From the NCBI GenBank assembly GCA_020152595.1, contig JAIGNY010001633.1, positions 412,501-476,500 on the forward strand: DNA of 64,000 nt, written 5' to 3'. The stretch comes from Chiridota heheva. Its lineage: Eukaryota > Echinodermata > Holothuroidea > Apodida > Chiridotidae. Shown one piece after another: positions 56,693 through 64,000 of the stretch. The notes beneath the pieces were generated by a model. That model did not search any database. It was not told the origin of the DNA and was given only the letters and a program-made list of their open reading frames with translations. Every line of letters begins with the position of its first letter. The first letter of the stretch is position 1. Made by a program: the position numbers and the translations under genes.

Positions 56693-57667
56693 TATTCATG
56701 GCATTACTACCACAACATTGGAACATATGTACAGACCATGACCAATCTGTGTATGACATATGGCATAAATCCGATACACCATTCATGAGATACAGTATGG
56801 TGTTTACATCCTTTAGCACTTTCACATTAAACCATGCCTATGAAGCATATTAATGACATCTTTTGATTACATAGGCATGTACACAATGACCAGCAATATT
56901 ATCATGTCCAATATGACGCAAAACAGAAATACACTTGCTCATTAATCACTTTTTTTAAATTTACATTTTAGCCCCGCCCATTTATCATTATGCATGATAT
57001 TACTACCAAAACCTATAGAGCACATCTGCAGACCATGAGCTATCAGTGTACCAAACATGAAGTGAATCCATTTCATAGTTTTTGAGATATAGTGTCCACA
57101 AGTATTTTGTTTATAAAAGCCTATTAAGAGCCGCCCACTTCGCATATTCAAGAAAGACAACGTTTTTATACAATGAACACATACACACTAGCTAACATCA
57201 TTATTATAACAAAAATGGAACAAAACATGGACATGTGATTGTCAAAATAAGAGCACTTCACAATAAAGCCCCACCTAATCATTAATATGCATGATATCAC
57301 CACCAAAAACATTAGGATACATCTACAGACCATGAGCTATCTGTGTACCACACACGATGTGAACCTAGTTCATAGTTTTAGAGATATTGTGCTTACAAGC
57401 TTTTTGTGATATCGTGCTTACAAGCTTTTTGTTTACAAAATCATATCAAGCCATACCCACTATGCATATTAATGAAAGTCAAGTCTTTTTTATACAATAA
57501 AAATGTACACATTAGCCAACATCATTTTTATAACTAATATGAAACAAACCAGACTTGTTGATTGTCAAAATAGGAGCATTTCAAAAATGTTATATTAAGC
57601 CCCGCCTATGACATGAATCCAGTATACCATTCTTGAGATAGTGTTTACAAGCTTTTTTTAGCAAAAT

Positions 57668-60600
57668 TAAGAATGCGAGTTTCCGCTGAAGATATTAAAC
57701 AAGCCAGAATTTCGAACTATTTGTGGTTTTTTGTGTCATTTAAAAGAAATTATTTTCTTTCTACTCCACTCAAGTTGCCAAGATGACTACTTTTTCTTAT
57801 TTACACCATTGAGAATTGTTATACCAGTCTACCAGTGAGTGACGTTTTTTACAGTTATGACTTTTGTGTGGAACATTATGAGCGCTACACAATTTATGTT
57901 TTCTATGTTCAGTGTATTTTTGTTAACAAAAAAAAAAAAAACCTTCTTCCTCAAATTTATGTATTCTCGGAATGAACATTTCGTATTCTTTATTGAAACC
58001 TATATGGTTTTACTAATACCACAAAGCACCCAATTTAATTGTTTTGTTATCAAATGATTAAGAAAAAGAATTTGATAATTTCTTCTTTTAATTGCAAGGG
58101 GTTAGGGGACAAGAATAAACGATTGGACGTTTTTGATTTTCTGAAGCGTAACAGACAGAGCAATATCTATTGTCTGCAGGATGTTCACTGGGAGAGTGGT
58201 ATTGTTGATCATATTAAACGAGAATGGGGCTCTGAATGTTTCATATCTAGTGGTTCCAGTAATTCTCGTGGGGTGGCTATTTTACTTGATAATAATTTTT
58301 CTCATGAGGTTACCGATGTTGTAAGTGACACAGAGGGTAACTTTATTGCTTTGAGCCTAAAGCTAAATAATTACCATATTTCACTTATTTCTATATACGG
58401 TCCCAATAGCGATACGCCCTCTTTCTATGATAAAATCAGTGACCTGATTACCAAGATGAATAATCCTTATTGTCTAGTAGTAGGTGATTGGAATTTGACT
58501 TTATGTCAAGATCTCGATAATTTTAATTACATCCATGAAAACAATCCAAAAAGTAAAAGTTCTGTACATAATCTTATTGAGTGCCACGACCTGGTGGATG
58601 CGTAGCGTGTGCAACACCCTGTTGACAGGCATTTTACCTGGCGTCAAAAAAAACCTTTTAAGCAGGGTCGACTAGATTTTTTTCTTTTATCCTCTGGTTT
58701 AATGAATTTGGTTGTAGATTCCTCCATTTTAACTGCATATAGGTTCGACCATTCCCTTGTTCAATGCAGTTTCAATTTTGATAATGTTGAAGTCGGTCGT
58801 GGCTTCTGGAAATTTAATAATTCCTGCTTCGTGGCCAGTATTACGTCAACATGATTACACAGGTTATTAATGACACTATTGCTGAGCACGCATGCTCACC
58901 CTACGATAAAGCTCATATTTGTAACATGAATTCCAATGATATTCAATTTGTTATCAATGACCAATTATTCTTTAAAACTTTACTTTGTAATGTTCGTGGT
59001 ACAAGTATTTCATATGCTTCATATGTCAAAAGGTCTACTCTAATTAAAAAAGTTCCTTATTGATGAGATTGATTGGATGGATAAAAATGTATCCAAGAAT
59101 GGATGGGTTATTAATTATATGGATGATCTTAACAAGGAATTAGAAAATATTAGAAATGATAGAGTAAAAGGTATGTTATTACGGGTCGTGCTAATTTTCT
59201 TGAGCATGATGAAAAACCATCAAAGTTTTTTCTTAATTTGGGAAGAAAAAACAAGCTGATAAGTTAATTTCTCATTTGACGAATGACCGCCTTGGTACTA
59301 TACGATCCGTAATTATTAGAAATGAAGTTTTTGATTTTTATGATAAGCTTTACAGTTGCCAGGACAATGATATTAATAATGTTGATATTTCTGGGTTACT
59401 TTACGATAACCATGTCTTATCAACAGATGATGCTCGGCGTAGTTTAGAAGGCCCAATTCTTAATTCTGAAGTGTATAATAATTTGAAATTTATGAAGAAT
59501 GATAAATCACGGGTCCAGACGGTTTTACCGTTGAGTTCTTTAAGTTCTTTTGGAAGAATTTAGGAGTTTTTAGTGAGATCCTTGAACTACGGTTATAGTA
59601 ACTCACTTTTGTCAGTTACACAGAGGCATGGTAGTATTACTCTAGTCCCTAAGAAGGATAAACCAAGGGATAAACTTAAAAACTGGAGACCCATTTCTCT
59701 TCTTAATATTTCTTACAAGGTCGCGTCTTCAGCCATTGCTAATCGTATTAAAGGGTTCTTTATAAACTAATTTCTCCGAGCAAAATGGGTTTTGAAGGGC
59801 AGATACATTGGCGAATGCATTCGTACAATTTATGACACTATGCATAGCTTAGATGAATACAATTTACCTGGCATCTTGTTTGCCATTGACTTTGAAAAGG
59901 CATTTGATAGTGTCTCTCATAAGTTTATCTTGAATACCCTTCTTGCTTTCAATTTTGGCCCTTCTATCATTAAATGGTTAAACGCCTTTTATAATGGGGG
60001 TTTCTCCTCAGTCCTTGTCAATGGCCATCCTACGGACACTTTTCAAATTTCAAGGGGTTGTCGACAAGGCGATCTTCTATCCCCGTATATCTTTTTGCTT
60101 TGTGCTCAAGTTTTAAATTCTTTAGTCAATAACAATGCCTCTATCAATGGTATTTGCTTGGGTGATTTTGAATGTAAACTAACACAATATGCTGATGACA
60201 CTACTTTTTTATTTGATGGTTCAAACACATCTTTCTGTGGTATTATTGACACTCTTTTATTCTTCAGTAAGATATCTGGGTTAAAGATCAACCTTGAAAA
60301 ATGTCTGCTTGTAGGTATTGGTTCTCTTAAGAATAGGTGTAATTTTTTAATGATGATTTTGATATTCCTTGGATCCAGGAGGTAACTTTGGTTTGTTAGG
60401 TATTTTATTTAATGTGGACTTAAATCTCATGATTGACAGCAATTATGCTAATGCTGCATCTAAAATGGATAAGATTATGTGTACCTGGTCTAAACGATAT
60501 TGCACTACGTTGGGTAAAATTACTGTTCTTAAATCTCTGGTCTTACCTCATTTACATTATCCTTTGTTGACTCTACCGTCCCCAAGTGATGACTACTTGT

Positions 60601-61973
60601 CCAAGCTTAATTCCGCCTTCTTTAAATTTGTTTGGAATAATAAGCCCGATCGAGTAAGCCGGAACCAGATTATTCAGGAATATTCCTCTAATGGTCTCAA
60701 GATGACTAATGTTCTCCACCATGCTACTGCTCTAAAAGCTTCGTATATAAAACGTATTCTTAAAGCTGATGGTAGCATGAATTTGAATTATTTGTGTACT
60801 TATGGTTTTGATTATAACAAGTGGTTTAATTCAGGTGACGTATATATCAAAACTTTTATTTCTGGAATGTCAAATAATTTTTGGAGAGATGTCTTCAAAT
60901 GTTTTTGCAATTCATGGCAAGTAATTAGTTATACAAATAATGACATGGAACTTGTTCTGAGTCAACCATTATGGCATAATACCAAAATTCAAATTGGTAA
61001 TGTTCCAGTTTTCTACAGACATTGGTTTAGTAAAGGTGTTACTATTGTGAACGATCTATTGAATGATGATGGCTCTTTTCTTTCATACAAAGATTTCATT
61101 CATACTTTTAATATTAATGCAATTTTTTTGGAGTACTACAGTGTCATCAGCTCTTTGAAACATTCTTGGGGTAATATTATTAAGGCAAACAAGAAACTTT
61201 GTTCACCGGTCGACAACCATTATCATGTTATGCTTTTAAAGGGTGATTTAGAATGTAAAGCAATTTATTGTACCCTTATTAAGGATGTTAGGTTTACTAA
61301 TAAAGCTCATACTAAGTGGGAGAATGTTCTTAACTCCGCTTTTCTTGATGACAAGTGGAGACTTTTCTGTTCCATCCCTTTTGATTGCAGCAATGATACC
61401 AAGATTAGATGGTTTCAGTATAAAATCCTCAATTGTTTCTTTCCAACTAATCTTTTGCTAAATAAGATTGGGATAATTGATAATCCGCTTTGTTCATTTT
61501 GTTCAAGTAACACGAATCAATTGTTCACTTATTTTATCATTGTAAATTTGTGCAACCCTTGTGGATTTATCTCAACAATGCCCTTAAAAATGGTCGTATC
61601 AATATTTCACTGTTAGACCCAGAAACTATCTTGCTTGGTACAAATCACGATAAACTGCTTAATTTAATTATTATTCTTGTAAAGTATTACATTTTCATAA
61701 CCAAAACCAATAAGAGGTTTCCAACTATAGTTGCCATGAACTGTTATCTTAAGAACTATTTTAACGTGCAGAAGTTCATTTATGAAAAGAATATGTCTGA
61801 CTCTTGGCAAAAATACTGGCCACCTTGGTATAACTTTTTACATTTATATAACTTTTGATGTTAATGTTTTGTGGTATTATGTAAACATTGTTTTGTTTAT
61901 TCCTTACTTGTGTTTCGTATATACATTGTAACTTGAGGAGAAGAATTCAATAAATAAAAAAAATTAAAAAAAA
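57668..61973 (+). pseudogene. L1/Tx1-like LINE C, nearly full length
   Basis: Inserted into the 295-bp repeat: the left flank AGCAAAAT and the right flank after the A-rich tail (AAAAAAATCATATTAAG) rejoin to an uninterrupted unit. After about 390 bp of 5' UTR, the ORF opens at 58054. Endonuclease: LIISSFNCKGLGDKNKR, NIYCLQDVHWESG, VVGDWNLTL (about 58480), and after an in-frame TAG at 58603 RFDHSLVQCSF. RT: KNWRPISLLNISYK (about 59685), IDFEKAFDS (59885-59911), GCRQGDLLSPYIF (about 60055) and QYADDTTF (YADD 60188-60199, intact). The C-terminal region 60369-61616 ends with a knuckle-like PLCSFCSS. There are several frameshifts. No ORF1 was seen upstream. Confidence 0.88.
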
Positions 61974-62394
61974 TCATATTAAGCCCCGCCCACTATGCAT
62001 ATTAATGAGATTCAACATTTTGACATCATGAACAGATCTTCAGATATTGTGTTTACGAGTTGACCATCACATACATACATACACACACACATACAAACAT
62101 ACACACATACAAACTCCCATCCTTACATACACACACCCACACGCCATCATGACCGCATAGTTCCTGATGTTATCGCATCGAAATCAATCAAAAAAAAAAC
62201 TCAAAAACACCAAAAAACTTAATATCTATCAAGAGGTACAAGGTATCTGGCTGTTAGTTTGGTATTTTAATTAATTGTGTGTGTGTGTGTAAATTCTACA
62301 GTTCTTGAGTATAATTTTTCCAGTGTAAAGTGCAGCTAAACATTGTTTTGGTAATGCATTATAACAATGTATTAAACTACTTATTGTGTATGCA
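61974..62394. repeat. rest of 295-bp repeat, then CA-rich microsatellite and plain intron
   Basis: 61974-62060 completes the repeat unit cut by LINE C. 62064-62150 is a CA-rich microsatellite (ACATACATACACACACACAT and similar). A short (GT)n lies at 62277-62290. Nothing else was seen up to the next array. Confidence 0.75.
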
Positions 62395-63245
62395 TTAAGA
62401 GCTCACATCTAAGTAGCATTTATGCATCATGAGCTTCTATCTAAGTAGCACGTATGCATCAGAGCTCACATCTAAGTAGCATGTATGCATCAAGAGCTCA
62501 CATCTAAGTAGCACGTATGCATCAAGAGCTCACATCTAAGTAGCACGTGTGCATCAAGAGCTCACATCTAAGTAGCAGGTATGCACCAGGAGCTCACATC
62601 TAAGTAGCATGTATGCATCAAGAGCTCACAGCTAAATAGCATGTATGCATCAAGAGCTCGCATCTAAGTAGCACGTATGCATCAAGAGCTCACGTATGCA
62701 TCATGAGCACACATCTAAGTAGCATGTATGCATCAAGAGCTCACATCTAAGTAGCATGTAAGCATCAAGAGCTCACATCTAAGTAGCAGGTAAACATCAA
62801 GAGCTTACATCTAAGTAGCACGTAAGCATCAAAAGCTCGCAACTAAGTAGCACGTATGCACCAAGAGCTCACATCTAAGTAGCATGTATGCATCAAGAGC
62901 TCACAGCTAAATAGCATGTATGCATCAAGAGCTTGCAACTAAGTAGCACGTATGCATCATGAGCTCACATCTAAGTAGCACGTATGCATCAAAAGCTCGC
63001 AACTAAGTAGCACGTAAGCATCAAGAGCTCACATCTAAGTAGCACATAAGCATCAAGAGCTCGCAACTAAGTAGCACGTACGCATCAAGAGCTCACATCT
63101 GAGTAGCAGGTATGCATCAAGAGCTCACATCTAAGTAGCAGGTATGCATCAAGAGCTCACATCTAAGTAGCAGGTATGCATCAAGAGCTCACATCTTAGT
63201 AGCAGGTATGCATCAAGAGCTTCAATCTAAGTAGTACATCTAAGT
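62395..63245. repeat. 32-bp tandem repeat, about 26 copies
   Basis: Unit GAGCTCACATCTAAGTAGCA plus CGTATGCATCAA (32 bp), with CATGTATGC, CAGGTATGC, GCAACTAAG and CACGTAAGC variants. Near 62690 two units have recombined into a short hybrid. The block of variants at 62560-62650 resembles that at 62860-62935, suggesting a longer-period duplication. Confidence 0.95.
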
Positions 63246-63261
63246 AGCACTTGAAATAAAT

Positions 63262-64000
63262 AAGCTTCAGAACTATGAGAAAACAGCAACTGAGCAGCAA
63301 ATACTTCATCTGTAATTCAAATACAAACAGTACCAGTAACTGAGCAGCAAATACTGCATCTGCAATTCAACTACAAACAGTACCAGCAACTGAGCAACAA
63401 ATACTTCATCTACAATTCAACTACAAACAGTACCTGCAGCAACTGAGCAGCAAATACTGCATCTGCAATTCAACTACAAACAGTACCAGCAACTGAACAG
63501 CAAATACTTCATCTGCAATTCAACTACAAACAGTACCAGCAACTGACCAGCAAATACTTCATTTGCAATTCAAATACAAAGAGTACCAGCAACTGAGCAG
63601 CAAATACTTCATCTGCAATTCAACTACAAACAGTACCAGCAACTGACAGCAAATACTTCATCTGCAACTCAAATATAAAGAGTACCAGCTAGTGAGCAGC
63701 AAATACTTCATCTGCAATTCAAATACGAACAGTACCAGCAACTGAGCAGCAAATACTATCATCTGCAATTCAACTACAAATATCACCAGCAACTGAGCAG
63801 CAAATACTTCATCTGCAATTCAACTACAAACAGTACCAGCAACTGAACAGCAAATACTTCATCTGCAATTCAACTACAAACAGTACCTGCAGCAACTGAG
63901 CAGCAAATACTTCATCTGCAATTCAACTACAAACAGCACCAGCAACTGAGCAACAAATACTTCATCTGCAATTCAACTACAAACAGCACCAGCAACTGAG
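63262..64000. repeat. 50-bp tandem repeat, about 15 copies, runs off the window
   Basis: Unit CAGCAACTGAGCAGCAAATA plus CTTCATCTGCAATTCAACTA plus CAAACAGTAC (50 bp). Two units carry a CCTGCAG insertion (63431-63440, 63885-63892). The array continues past the end of the window, so its length is unknown. Confidence 0.95.

Larger units (their letters stand above)
55445..57667. repeat. about 295-bp diverged repeat family, split by a MITE
   Basis: At least three diverged copies in tandem. Anchor segments ATTCATGGCATTACTACC (56694), ATGCATGATATTACTACC (about 56989) and ATGCATGATATCACCACC (about 57288) are spaced about 295-300 bp. Each unit also holds ACAGACCATGA, a GAGATA...GTGTTTACAAGC stretch and CCACTATGCATATTAATGA. 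A further copy begins at 55455 and is interrupted by the MITE at 55620. A fourth copy starts at about 57590, is cut by LINE C at 57668 and resumes at 61974-62060. No coding capacity. Confidence 0.8.

Overview
This window looks like AT-rich nuclear DNA from an animal, most likely a marine invertebrate deuterostome (echinoderm, hemichordate or cephalochordate type). The evidence is spliced exons with GT-AG borders and kilobase introns, APE-type LINEs of the L1/Tx1, I and L2/CR1 groups, tRNA-derived SINEs, small TIR elements, and an L2-type LINE with an N-terminal 2A-like motif, a trait known from sea urchin and other invertebrate LINEs. The species cannot be fixed from the sequence alone. There is no bacterial gene structure, rRNA or CRISPR array.

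The backbone is one split host gene on the minus strand. Ten exons can be traced between 54702 and 96, and every consecutive pair of exons joins in a compatible reading phase. Joined, they give about 390 residues matching the middle of WDR27, a poorly characterised WD40-repeat protein. Only about 1.17 kb of the window is coding. The N-terminal exons should lie beyond position 64000 and the C-terminal exons before position 1. Most of the rest is intron of this gene.

Layout. 96-202: most 3' exon seen. 203-16565: a giant intron with a 30-bp array, a 31/34-bp array, three L1/Tx1-like LINE fragments, an AT-rich array, and a 5.4-kb 33-bp array that sits inside a LINE reverse-transcriptase reading frame. 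16566-22801: an exon, an I-type LINE with RNase H (minus), a 53-bp array, a hAT-like MITE with 8-bp target duplications, a 50-bp array and a CR1-like RT tail. 22802-25696: three exons with arrays between them. 25697-35156: L2-like RT, 51-bp array, SINE, I-type 3' end, a dispersed repeat with a CATCCCA minisatellite, back-to-back 25-bp and 23-bp arrays and a CR1-like fragment. 35157-47057: four exons, a 22-bp array, a 40-bp array, a 4.75-kb 32-bp array and a SINE with 12-bp target duplications. 47058-54650: an intron with an L2-type LINE bearing the 2A motif and a second I-type LINE. 55445-62060: a diverged family of about 295-bp repeats, split by a piggyBac-like MITE (TTAA target) and by the fullest L1/Tx1-like LINE. 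62395-64000: two more arrays.

About 26 kb (roughly 40%) of the window is tandem repeat in more than 20 arrays, nearly all with unrelated units of 11-53 bp. Many arrays begin exactly where a transposon fragment stops, and two have units that are pieces of LINE coding sequence. The strongest novelty candidate is this tendency of LINE ORF segments to expand into minisatellites.
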